Below the pieces are notes generated by a model that worked only from the letters and a program-made list of their open reading frames with translations, had not been told where the DNA came from and did not search any database. Below, piece by piece: positions 8,173-15,057 of a stretch of DNA of 64,000 bases. The position numbers were made by a program, and so were the translations under genes. Source of the stretch: an uncultured Eubacteriales bacterium (GTDB lineage Bacteria; Bacillota; Clostridia; Lachnospirales; Bianqueaceae); contig OMYN01000005.1 of assembly GCA_900315265.1 (NCBI GenBank), positions 59,518 through 123,517 on the forward strand, in the 5' to 3' direction. The stretch's first letter is position 1. The number at the start of each line of letters is the position of its first letter.

Positions 8173-9389
8173 TATCCGCGCATTTTCATGATCTGGCTGA
8201 GCAGCTGGTTTGCTGCTTCGTATTTCGTCATCAGGGGCAGGGTGATCTGCTCATCAGGAGTGATCAGGGTCAACCGGTTGGTATCGACCGCAAATCCCGC
8301 TCCGCTCTCTTTGACATTATTGGCCGCGATCAGATCCAGGTGTTTATTTTCAAGCTTTTTGCGGGAATTTTCGATCATGTCTTTGGTTTCCATCGAAAAA
8401 CCACACAGGATCTGAGCCTTATGGGTCTGATCGGCCGGGCGTTTATGGCTTCCCAGATAACCGAGGATGTCTCTGGTCTTTTCTAAAGGAAGTTCCGTTT
8501 TGCCATCGACATCGAATTTTTTGATCTTATCTTCTGCTACGTGACTGGGACGGAAATCGGCAACAGCAGCTGCTTTAATGATAATATCCTGATCAGCTGC
8601 TCTGGAAACGACTGCCTGATACATATCCTCCGCTGATATAACCGGAACAAGGATCATATAACCGGGTTTTTCAAGAGCGGTCGGACCGGTCACTAACGTA
8701 ACGTCCGCACCGCGCTGACTGGCTGCGACTGCGATGGCGTATCCCATTTTCCCGCTGGAATGATTGGTAAGGTAACGGACTGGATCAAGAGCTTCCTGTG
8801 TAGGCCCGGCTGTTACCAGTACTTTCAAACCTTTCATATCCTTAGGCTGTGCGATCGCATGATCGACCGCTTCCAGCAGTACTTCGGGATCGGGAAGCCG
8901 GCCCTTGCCGCTGGTACCGCAGGCAAGATGCCCGCTGTCTGGTTCGATGACCTCCCACCCGTCTTCTTTGAGCCGGCGGATGTTTCGCTGGACGGCTGGA
9001 TTTTCATACATATTGGTATTCATGGCCGGCGCGATCAATTTGGGACAGGTGCAGGCCATAGCAGTCGTAGACAGCATATCATCCGCGATACCGTTCGCCA
9101 GTTTAGCAATCATGTTGGCTGTGGCCGGAGCGATGATCAGAAGATCTGCCTTTTGTGCCAGTGAAATATGTTCTACCTCATAGGAATGCTGGCGGTCAAA
9201 TGTATCGGTCACCGTGCGGGTATGTGTTAAGGCGTCAAAGGTAAGCGGGGTCACAAATTCAGTCGCGTTCCGGGTCATGATGACGTTCACGGCCGCGTGC
9301 TGCTTGACTAAAGAAGAGGCAAGCTGGCAGGCCTTGTAAGCGGCGATGCCCCCGGTAACGCCTAATAGCACATGTTTATTAGTAAGCAT
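8172..9389 (-). CDS. coaBC: Bifunctional phosphopantothenoylcysteine decarboxylase/synthetase
   Basis: A 405-residue fusion that makes 4'-phosphopantetheine from phosphopantothenate and cysteine. The N-terminal flavoprotein decarboxylase (1-~185) shows GVTGGIAAYKACQL, the active-site histidine context TRNATEFVTPLTF, and APAMNTNMYENPAVQ with the substrate loop. The C-terminal synthetase (~190-405) starts KVLVTAGPTQEALDPVRYLTNHSSGKMG and includes KAAAVADFRP. Length is normal. The start has AAAGGAGTGTAAGC in front. A pantothenate-type ECF S component and coaX are divergent beside it, so this is a coenzyme A locus. Confidence 0.96.
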   Translation of the reverse strand: MLTNKHVLLGVTGGIAAYKACQLASSLVKQHAAVNVIMTRNATEFVTPLTFDALTHTRTVTDTFDRQHSYEVEHISLAQKADLLIIAPATANMIAKLANGIADDMLSTTAMACTCPKLIAPAMNTNMYENPAVQRNIRRLKEDGWEVIEPDSGHLACGTSGKGRLPDPEVLLEAVDHAIAQPKDMKGLKVLVTAGPTQEALDPVRYLTNHSSGKMGYAIAVAASQRGADVTLVTGPTALEKPGYMILVPVISAEDMYQAVVSRAADQDIIIKAAAVADFRPSHVAEDKIKKFDVDGKTELPLEKTRDILGYLGSHKRPADQTHKAQILCGFSMETKDMIENSRKKLENKHLDLIAANNVKESGAGFAVDTNRLTLITPDEQITLPLMTKYEAANQLLSQIMKMRG

Positions 9390-9505
9390 GCTTACACTCC
9401 TTTTCTTGTTACCGTATAGGTTATCCCCATTGAAGCAAAAAGTAAATAGCCAAAAATCAAAAGGATCTGTGCAGCCTGGGTCAAAGGACCGTACAATATT
9501 TCGCC

Positions 9506-9533
9506 TTGCATTTTATTGAAAAAGTGGCATAAT
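9506..9533 (+). promoter_or_regulatory. Candidate promoter of the panT-type leader
   Basis: TTGCAT (9506-9511) and CATAAT (9528-9533) with a 16-bp spacer. Transcription would start near 9540, about 15 nt before the structured leader. Confidence 0.45.
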
Positions 9534-9554
9534 AAACCTTGCGCCATATCTGTT

Positions 9555-9719
9555 TGACCAGAACGGCAGCAAAGGAGACCTGTTTACAGTTGAATATTTT
9601 AGGATCCATAGTAAGGCGGGCGGCCAGGCTAGTGCCGGTAGACCTGCGAAAATGCTGGATCATGCTGAACATAGCTCCTTTCTTCTGGTCAGTTGACTAC
9701 TGATAAACGATGAAAGGAG
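9555..9719 (+). promoter_or_regulatory. Structured leader RNA, possible riboswitch, before an ECF S component
   Basis: The 5' segment TGACCAGAA (9555-9563) is complementary to TTCTGGTCA (9683-9691), and AAAGGAG (9571-9577) to CTCCTTT (9675-9681). Together they close a ~135-nt domain that holds smaller stems: GATCCA 9603-9608 / TGGATC 9656-9661, GCGGG / CCTGC and GGC-tagt-GCC. The same CTCCTTT can instead pair with the ribosome binding site AAAGGAG at 9713-9719, across a small TCAGT/ACTGA hairpin. These two pairings exclude each other, as in a translational riboswitch. It matches no class I recognise (not TPP, FMN, THF, cobalamin or lysine). Confidence 0.6.
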
Positions 9720-9726
9720 TTTTATT

Positions 9727-10362
9727 ATGGAATCAGCGGTTCGTTCGTCCAAACATGCCCATACATCATCAAAGATCCGTTTCATTACCGAAACGGCCAT
9801 ATTGATTGCACTTACTCTGATCATGGGCCTTACCCCTTTAGGCACCCTGCGTACACCCTTTTTAAGTGTTTCCCTGGTAACAGTACCGGTAGCTCTTGCC
9901 GCCATGCTGATCGGACCTGCCGGCGCTTTGATCTGTGCAACTATTTTCGGAGCGACCAGCTTTTTTAACGCAGTCAGCGGTGCTTCCGGCCTTTTGTCCA
10001 CTCTCTTCCAGATCAGTCCTATCGGTGTTTTTGTGACGGCCGTTATTGCCCGTATGCTCTGCGGCCTTTGCACCGGTTATATCTTTAAGGGGCTGCATAA
10101 ACTCTCTGCCAAACCAGCGGCCTATTACCTGACCGGTCTGGCTGCCCCCTTATTGAACACGTTCTTCTTTATGAGTTCCCTGCTTATCTTCTTCTATCAT
10201 TCCGACTACATTCAGAACATGGCCGTAAAACTCGGGGCCGTCAATCCCATTTCATTTGTCGTAGCATTGGTCGGTGTACAAGGGCTGATCGAAGCCGCGA
10301 CCGGCTGCCTGTTGGCAGGTACCATCGGTTTTCTGGTTGCAAAGGCCTTGAAAAGGAACTGA
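9727..10362 (+). CDS. ECF transporter S component, pantothenate type
   Basis: A 211-residue membrane protein with about six helices and the ECF substrate-binding subunit pattern (ITETAILIALTLIMGLTP, VTVPVALAAMLIGPAGAL, then IFGATSFFNAVSGASGL). ECF S components bind a vitamin and dock on a shared EcfAAT module. No EcfA/T genes lie beside it, so it would use a module encoded elsewhere (group II arrangement). Its place between coaBC and coaX argues for pantothenate (PanT-like). The strong AAAGGAG seven bases before the ATG may be masked by the leader RNA. Confidence 0.8.
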   Translation: MESAVRSSKHAHTSSKIRFITETAILIALTLIMGLTPLGTLRTPFLSVSLVTVPVALAAMLIGPAGALICATIFGATSFFNAVSGASGLLSTLFQISPIGVFVTAVIARMLCGLCTGYIFKGLHKLSAKPAAYYLTGLAAPLLNTFFFMSSLLIFFYHSDYIQNMAVKLGAVNPISFVVALVGVQGLIEAATGCLLAGTIGFLVAKALKRN

Positions 10363-10395
10363 TCATCGTCACTATATATTAATTCATTAATGAGC

Positions 10396-10436
10396 AAACC
10401 CCGTTGTGTCCGTCTGAACCTGCGGGGTTTTCTTTT
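10396..10436 (+). terminator. Intrinsic terminator between the ECF S component and coaX
   Basis: Stem AAACCCCG (10396-10403) / CGGGGTTT (10423-10430) followed by TTTTCTTTT. The coaX start codon comes only ~15 nt after the T run, so coaX is either expressed by readthrough or from a promoter inside this element. Confidence 0.85.
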
Positions 10437-10451
10437 GAGGTTTTATATATT

Positions 10452-11225
10452 ATGGAAAATGTTATTGCAGCGGACGTCGGCAATTCCAGTATCGAGCTCG
10501 GGCTTTTTCAGGATAATGATCTTCTTTTTACCGAACGACTGCAAACACAGCTGGAATGGACCGATCGGTCAATGGACAAGGAGATAGCCCGCATCCTTTC
10601 CGAACATCAGATAAAGACGCAGGATCTAAATGGAGCTATCCTTTCCTCGGTCGTCCCCGGGATCGATCCGATTCTGCAAAAAAGCCTTTCCAAAGTGACC
10701 GGCAGGGAAACCGTGGTCATGACGACGGCTCTTAAGACCGGCATCGGCACTGCTTTATATGATACTTCCAATTTCGGCCTTGACAGGCTGGCGGACATGT
10801 CCGCTGCAATCGCCTTTTACGGCAGTCCCTCAGCCGTTTATGATCTGGGTACCTGTACGACCTTATCCGTTACCGACCGCAATGCTGATTTTATAGGAGG
10901 CATGATCTCGGCCGGTATTCAGCTCAGTCTGGATGTTCAGGCTGACCGCACCGCAAAACTGCCTCAGCTGTCCGCCGCCTACGCAGATACACTGCTTGGA
11001 CGTGACACCAGGGCAAATATGCTCTCAGGATCTGTAGCCGCCACGGGGATCATGATAGACGGAGTCATCGACCGTATCATAGAAGAATATGATCTGCCGG
11101 ATCTGAAAATCATTCTGACCGGCGGCAACGCCAGGTACGTCCTCCCATGGATCCGTCATAGGGTATCTTATGACCCGGATCTTCTTCTTAAAGGGCTTTT
11201 ATCGATCTACAGAAGGAATTCATGA
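10452..11225 (+). CDS. coaX: Type III pantothenate kinase
   Basis: A 257-residue ASKHA-fold kinase that phosphorylates pantothenate, the first step of coenzyme A synthesis. The nucleotide motif AADVGNSSIELGLF lies at the N-terminus, with YDLGTCTTLSVTDR, GGMISAGIQLS and LTGGNARYV further on. Length is normal for CoaX. The ATG at 10452 is chosen over the longer open frame from 10404 because that frame begins inside the preceding terminator, and GAGG sits 12 bases before 10452. With coaBC and the pantothenate-type transporter it forms a CoA supply locus. Confidence 0.94.
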   Translation: MENVIAADVGNSSIELGLFQDNDLLFTERLQTQLEWTDRSMDKEIARILSEHQIKTQDLNGAILSSVVPGIDPILQKSLSKVTGRETVVMTTALKTGIGTALYDTSNFGLDRLADMSAAIAFYGSPSAVYDLGTCTTLSVTDRNADFIGGMISAGIQLSLDVQADRTAKLPQLSAAYADTLLGRDTRANMLSGSVAATGIMIDGVIDRIIEEYDLPDLKIILTGGNARYVLPWIRHRVSYDPDLLLKGLLSIYRRNS

Positions 11226-11229
11226 CCGA

Positions 11230-11973
11230 TCAGCGGCCTTCGGCTTCTTTACACATGGCAATAAAAATGTCCTGCTGATCCGGCGCGCAGGCGATGATTT
11301 CGTTAGGCCCCAAAAGACAGGCATGGCTTCCGTCCTTTTCAAGAAGGATGCCTCCTGCTTCCTCCAAAATCAGCTTGCCGGCGGCGTAGTCCCACATATG
11401 AAGCGACTGGGAGATATATCCTCCCGCTCTGCCGGAAGCTACAAAGCAAATAGCCAGTTCGGCAGATCCTAAAATACGCGCTCCTACTGCATAATTCCGA
11501 ATGATTTCCTTATGTCCCTGCCAGGTATCTTCTGTCAGGACCAGGGCCTTTTTAATGGGACGATCCGCAATATGGATCTTCTGATCATTCAGGAAGGCGC
11601 CCTGCTCTTTTGATGCCCAGAACATTTCGTCGCGGAAGGGATTATAAACCACGGCATCGAGTACTTCCTTATCGGTGACATGAGCAATGCAGACAGCACT
11701 GCAGGGGATCCCGTTCATAAAATTCAAGGTCCCGTCGATGGGATCGATGACAAACCCCTCCCCATCCGGCAATTTGTTATTTTTCTTTTCTTCCGCGATA
11801 AAAAAGGCATCGGGGACGGCCTGGCCCAGTTTTTCAATAAGCATGTTCTGGACTTCTTTATCCACATCGGTCACGTAATCATTAGCACCTTTGGCTTCGA
11901 TCTGCAGGCTGCCATGCTTAACCATCATGGTTCCGGCCTCTCTGGCACAATCTTTCATGATATCGATCATCAT
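11230..11973 (-). CDS. suhB: Inositol monophosphatase family protein
   Basis: A 247-residue lithium-sensitive phosphatase fold. It shows the metal motifs AEEKKN (first acidic site), VIDPIDGTLNFMNGIP and HMWDYAAGKLILEEAGG. Members dephosphorylate inositol phosphates, NADP or PAP; the substrate here is not decided by sequence. AAAGGAG precedes the tandem ATGATG start. It converges with coaX with only four bases between stop codons and no terminator visible there. A weak promoter, TTTACT-17-TAAGAT on the minus strand, lies about 45 bases upstream. Confidence 0.9.
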   Translation of the reverse strand: MMIDIMKDCAREAGTMMVKHGSLQIEAKGANDYVTDVDKEVQNMLIEKLGQAVPDAFFIAEEKKNNKLPDGEGFVIDPIDGTLNFMNGIPCSAVCIAHVTDKEVLDAVVYNPFRDEMFWASKEQGAFLNDQKIHIADRPIKKALVLTEDTWQGHKEIIRNYAVGARILGSAELAICFVASGRAGGYISQSLHMWDYAAGKLILEEAGGILLEKDGSHACLLGPNEIIACAPDQQDIFIAMCKEAEGR

Positions 11974-12122
11974 CGTACGATCACTCCTTTTCCGGTAATT
12001 TAATTTATCTTAGTTGTTTTACCCGGACAAGTAAAGAAACTGTCTTTTATAAGCAACCGATTTATACTCAACAAGTCGAGGCCTTTCATGTCCGCAAAAA
12101 TATTTAAAAAATTTGCGTGACC

Positions 12123-12148
12123 TGCAACATATCCGCTGCTCTATTTGT
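12123..12148 (+). promoter_or_regulatory. Possible ECF-sigma promoter of the cystatin-like lipoprotein
   Basis: TGCAACAT at 12123-12130, then TTGT at 12145-12148, with exactly 16 nt between TGCAAC and the TTGT. The same layout (TGCAAC, 16 nt, CTGT) occurs twice in front of the ECF sigma operon and its divergent lipoprotein at 63.4-63.5 kb. No convincing sigma-A promoter was seen in 11974-12210; the rest of that stretch is AT-rich without other recognisable signals. Confidence 0.4.
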
Positions 12149-12210
12149 CTATATGGTGAAAACACAAAGAACGAAAACAAGTCTTATTGAAAACACGGAG
12201 GTAATCTTCA

Positions 12211-12954
12211 ATGAAAAAGAATCTGGTACAAAAATTAGTTCTGGTGCTTCTGGCTGGCTCCATGATGGTTTCCATGACAGCCTGCTCCGGCAGTTCAAGT
12301 AATACGTCCAAGGCAGACGACTCCAAAAAGAGCGAAGCGTCCGAAATCTCGAATTCTACGAATAATTCGGACGTCATTACCGGCGGCTGGGAAAACAACA
12401 GCGGAGCTTTGGCAATCCAAAGCAATGCGGAAGCAAAAGAAGCTTTTGAAAAAGCAGTCAAAGACCTTAAAGACGGCAAATACGAAGCCATTGCCCTGCT
12501 GGGACAGCAGGTAGTAGCCGGAACGAATTACAGTATCCTGGTCAGAAAGACCACGGAAGGCTCCGATGCAAAGACTGATTATGAAATCGTTACGGTATAT
12601 CAAGACCTGGAAGGGAACGCCCAAATCACGGGCAGCAAAGTCCTTTTAAGTGATCCTGAGGAAGGTGAGACCGGTGCCTTTGAGGTCAACACCGGAGATT
12701 ATGACCTTAGCAAAAATCAGGATGTAAACACCGTTGTTGAAAAGGGTCTGGAAGGTCTTGACGGTGCCGATTATGAAGCGGTCGCCTACCTGGGAAATCA
12801 GGTAGTCGGAGGGACTAACTATATGGTATTGATGAGGATCACGCCCGTAGTTCTCAATGCGGAACCCGAATTTGGTCTGGTGACCTTCAATCAGGATCTG
12901 GACGGCAATGTCACGATGCTGGAAGTACAGGATCTTGAACTTGGAACAGACTGA
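12211..12954 (+). CDS. Lipoprotein with two cystatin/stefin-like repeats
   Basis: A 247-residue protein: signal peptide with lipobox MTAC (Cys25), a Ser/Asn/Lys-rich linker (26-57), then two similar ~90-residue units. Unit 1 carries GGW at 58-60 and QVVAGTNYSILV at 100-111; unit 2 carries QVVGGTNYMVLM at 197-208. QxVxG followed by TNY is the papain-inhibiting loop of cystatins and stefins, and a Gly-Gly before the first helix is the second cystatin contact. The helix AKEAFEKAVKDLKDG before the loop also fits the fold. It could be a cell-surface inhibitor of C1-type cysteine proteases (inference), or it may share only the fold. ACGGAGGT precedes the ATG and a terminator follows. Confidence 0.75.
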   Translation: MKKNLVQKLVLVLLAGSMMVSMTACSGSSSNTSKADDSKKSEASEISNSTNNSDVITGGWENNSGALAIQSNAEAKEAFEKAVKDLKDGKYEAIALLGQQVVAGTNYSILVRKTTEGSDAKTDYEIVTVYQDLEGNAQITGSKVLLSDPEEGETGAFEVNTGDYDLSKNQDVNTVVEKGLEGLDGADYEAVAYLGNQVVGGTNYMVLMRITPVVLNAEPEFGLVTFNQDLDGNVTMLEVQDLELGTD

Positions 12955-12982
12955 CAGCCGGACAAAAAAGTTACATGAGAAG

Positions 12983-13013
12983 GGCTTCCAATGCCGTGTT
13001 GGAAGCCTTTTTT
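12983..13013 (+). terminator. Intrinsic terminator after the cystatin-like gene
   Basis: Stem GGCTTCCA / TGGAAGCC followed by TTTTTTATT. It lies between two convergent genes. Confidence 0.9.
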
Positions 13014-13035
13014 ATTAGTCTGATATTGGAAATAC

Positions 13036-13377
13036 TTATTTCTGAACGACACAGAAGGGATTTCCATCCGGATCTTCCAGAACGACATAGTCCGCGTCAG
13101 GCTCATAATCCCATTTTTTTCGTGTGGCCCCTAAAGCCAGCAGCCGTTCGACCTCTTCTTTTTGATTGTCGCTGAAAAGGTCCATATGATGCCGCCTCGC
13201 ATGGGGAGACGTGATCTGTTTCAAGGACATTTGTACGCCTTCATTACCTTTTTTAGGTTTGAGGATGGCAAAGTCGATGCTCTGATAGGTAACTTCATAG
13301 TTCAAAGCAGCTGTCCAGAAATCTGCTTCCTTCTGAATGTCTTTAACACCCCAAACGATCGATCCGATCTTCAGCAT
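13036..13377 (-). CDS. VOC superfamily (glyoxalase/bleomycin resistance-like) protein
   Basis: A 113-residue single-domain protein with the paired beta-alpha-beta-beta-beta layout. It begins IGSIVWGVKDIQKEADFW and ends DYVVLEDPDGNPFCVVQ, as in many VOC proteins of the glyoxalase-like group. A histidine pair in HARRHHMDLF may serve metal binding. The substrate is unknown. AGAAAGGAAG lies before the ATG. It stands alone on the minus strand between convergent and divergent neighbours. Confidence 0.88.
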   Translation of the reverse strand: MLKIGSIVWGVKDIQKEADFWTAALNYEVTYQSIDFAILKPKKGNEGVQMSLKQITSPHARRHHMDLFSDNQKEEVERLLALGATRKKWDYEPDADYVVLEDPDGNPFCVVQK

Positions 13378-13492
13378 GGAAATTACTTCCTTTCTTTAGA
13401 GAAATTTTTTGTATTATACAACAGATCCGGACTATGATGACGAGAGTATTTTTGTGCTAGAATAGTACGTGGTCATTAAGGGGGTTTTTATC

Positions 13493-14059
13493 ATGGATTC
13501 ACTTGATGAAATAGAACAGCAGACCGCATCTGCCGTAAGGGAAATAGTAGAAGTCAGTCATATCAAAAAAGGTCAGATCTTCGTGATCGGCTGTTCAACG
13601 AGCGAAGTCGGAGGACAAAGGATCGGGAGTCACAGCAGTATGGACATTGCCGGAGCGATCTATCGCGGGGCTATGTCTGTGTTAAAGCCTGCCGGTATTT
13701 GGCTGGCTGCTCAGTGCTGTGAGCATCTGAATCGTGCGCTGGTTGTCGAGAGGCCGGTCTGCGACCAGTATGACCTGGAGCAGGTCAATGCGATCCCGCA
13801 GCCTGACCATGCCGGAGGTGCTTTTGGCACTGCCTGCTGGCAGCACTTCGATGATCCGATCTTGGTCGAAGATTTGAAAGCAAAGGCAGCAGCAGGACTT
13901 GATATCGGACAGACACTCATCGGGATGCACATACATCCGGTAGTCGTTCCCGTCCGCATCAGCCTCTCACATATTGGGGATGCCGTCATTACCTGCGCCA
14001 GACGCCGGCCCAAATATGTCGGAGGTCAGCGCGCGATCTATGACCGGGATCTCATGTAA
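13493..14059 (+). CDS. UPF0340 (YwlG/DUF436) family protein
   Basis: A 188-residue protein matching the conserved UPF0340 family: FVIGCSTSEVGGQRIGSHSS near the N-terminus, AAQCCEHLNRALVVER, and the closing CARRRPKYVGGQRAIY. The family is widespread in Bacillota and has no established function. The ATG at 13493 with AAGGGGG nine bases upstream is preferred over the GTG at 13469. No operon partner is apparent; the next gene converges on it. Confidence 0.88.
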   Translation: MDSLDEIEQQTASAVREIVEVSHIKKGQIFVIGCSTSEVGGQRIGSHSSMDIAGAIYRGAMSVLKPAGIWLAAQCCEHLNRALVVERPVCDQYDLEQVNAIPQPDHAGGAFGTACWQHFDDPILVEDLKAKAAAGLDIGQTLIGMHIHPVVVPVRISLSHIGDAVITCARRRPKYVGGQRAIYDRDLM

Positions 14060-14075
14060 ACAAATCCGTTTCCTA

Positions 14076-14900
14076 TTACAGATCTATTTGTGCCAAACGG
14101 TCCTTGACAGGAGCAAAACATATCTTGCAGAGACCGTCTGATATAGAAACAGGGATAGTGTCTTCAAAGCTGTAGGTGAAAACGTCATCGTCTTTATAGA
14201 ACAGATTGACAATAACTTTTTCTTTTTCCGGATCGATCAGCCAGTATTCTTTCACCCCGGCTTCCTTGTATTTATTCAGTTTCAGGAAACGGTCTCTGCT
14301 TTTTGACGATGGTGAGATCACTTCAGCAGCAAAGTCCGGGGCTCCGAAAAGTCTCTCTTTGGTGATTATCTTGGAATCACAGCAGATCATCACATCCGGC
14401 TGTACCATATTTTTTTTGTCCTTGCAGATCTGGACGTCCAGAGGAGAAATACAGGGATAGCAGCTGCACTTGTACTCTTCTGCACATTTCATAATACAGT
14501 GGTACAAATATCCGACTATGGTCTGATGAACAAAAGTCGGTGAGGCCATTTGGTAGATGACACCATCGATCAGTTCGTACCGCTTGTCGTCCGGAAGTGC
14601 CAGATAATCTTCGACCGTATATTCTCCCTGCCGTTTATCTCCATAAGGATTATCGGATTTTGTAACGGTATTTCCGTATACAGCCCCTGTTTCGGAGACA
14701 ATGTCTGACGATACCTTATTATACGGATCCCCGATCTCAAGGAAGGAAGCGATCTTTTCGATCGTCTCCCGCCGCGGAGCCTTCGTTTTGCCGCTGAATA
14801 TCTTTTGAAGGGTTGTCTTAGGAACACCGGTAAGCTTAGAAAGCATATCATTCGAAAATCCAAGCTCCCGCTTTCTTTCTTTCATTTCCTCAATGGTCAC
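14076..14900 (-). CDS. XRE helix-turn-helix fused to a Uma2-type nuclease domain
   Basis: A 274-residue two-domain protein. Residues 1-60 form an XRE-type helix-turn-helix (NDMLSKLTGVPKTTLQKIFSG). Residues ~90-270 form a Uma2/DUF820 domain of the PD-(D/E)XK fold, starting TVEDYLALPDDKRYELIDGV, with QPDVMICCD, APDFAAEVISPSS and NKYKEAGVKEYWLID. Uma2 domains are common and mostly uncharacterised. The fusion suggests a DNA-bound nuclease or a repressor built on a nuclease fold. The start is a GTG with AAAGGGG upstream. It converges with the UPF0340 gene. Confidence 0.87.
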   Translation of the reverse strand: MTIEEMKERKRELGFSNDMLSKLTGVPKTTLQKIFSGKTKAPRRETIEKIASFLEIGDPYNKVSSDIVSETGAVYGNTVTKSDNPYGDKRQGEYTVEDYLALPDDKRYELIDGVIYQMASPTFVHQTIVGYLYHCIMKCAEEYKCSCYPCISPLDVQICKDKKNMVQPDVMICCDSKIITKERLFGAPDFAAEVISPSSKSRDRFLKLNKYKEAGVKEYWLIDPEKEKVIVNLFYKDDDVFTYSFEDTIPVSISDGLCKICFAPVKDRLAQIDL

Positions 14901-14993
14901 AGCCTTTTCCCCTTTCCAGTCATATAGGCACTATTAAGATGTTTATATGGTATCATTTTGGTGTAACGGTGTCAATTAGAAATTGTAGACTGC

Positions 14994-15031
14994 AAAATAA
15001 AAATCCCGGACAGGTATATGTCTGTCCGGGA
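14994..15031 (-). terminator. Terminator of the thiamine-precursor operon
   Basis: Stem TCCCGGACAG (15004-15013) / CTGTCCGGGA (15022-15031); on the minus strand it is followed by TTTTTATTTT. The same stem occurs in the T-box terminator at 28881-28909. Confidence 0.9.
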
Positions 15032-15057
15032 CAATTCTTTTATAAAACCGTAGGAGT

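Noticed and set aside
9481..9672. Small minus-strand open frame in the coaBC-panT gap
   Set aside because: It coincides with the structured leader, has no ribosome binding site and encodes no recognisable protein.
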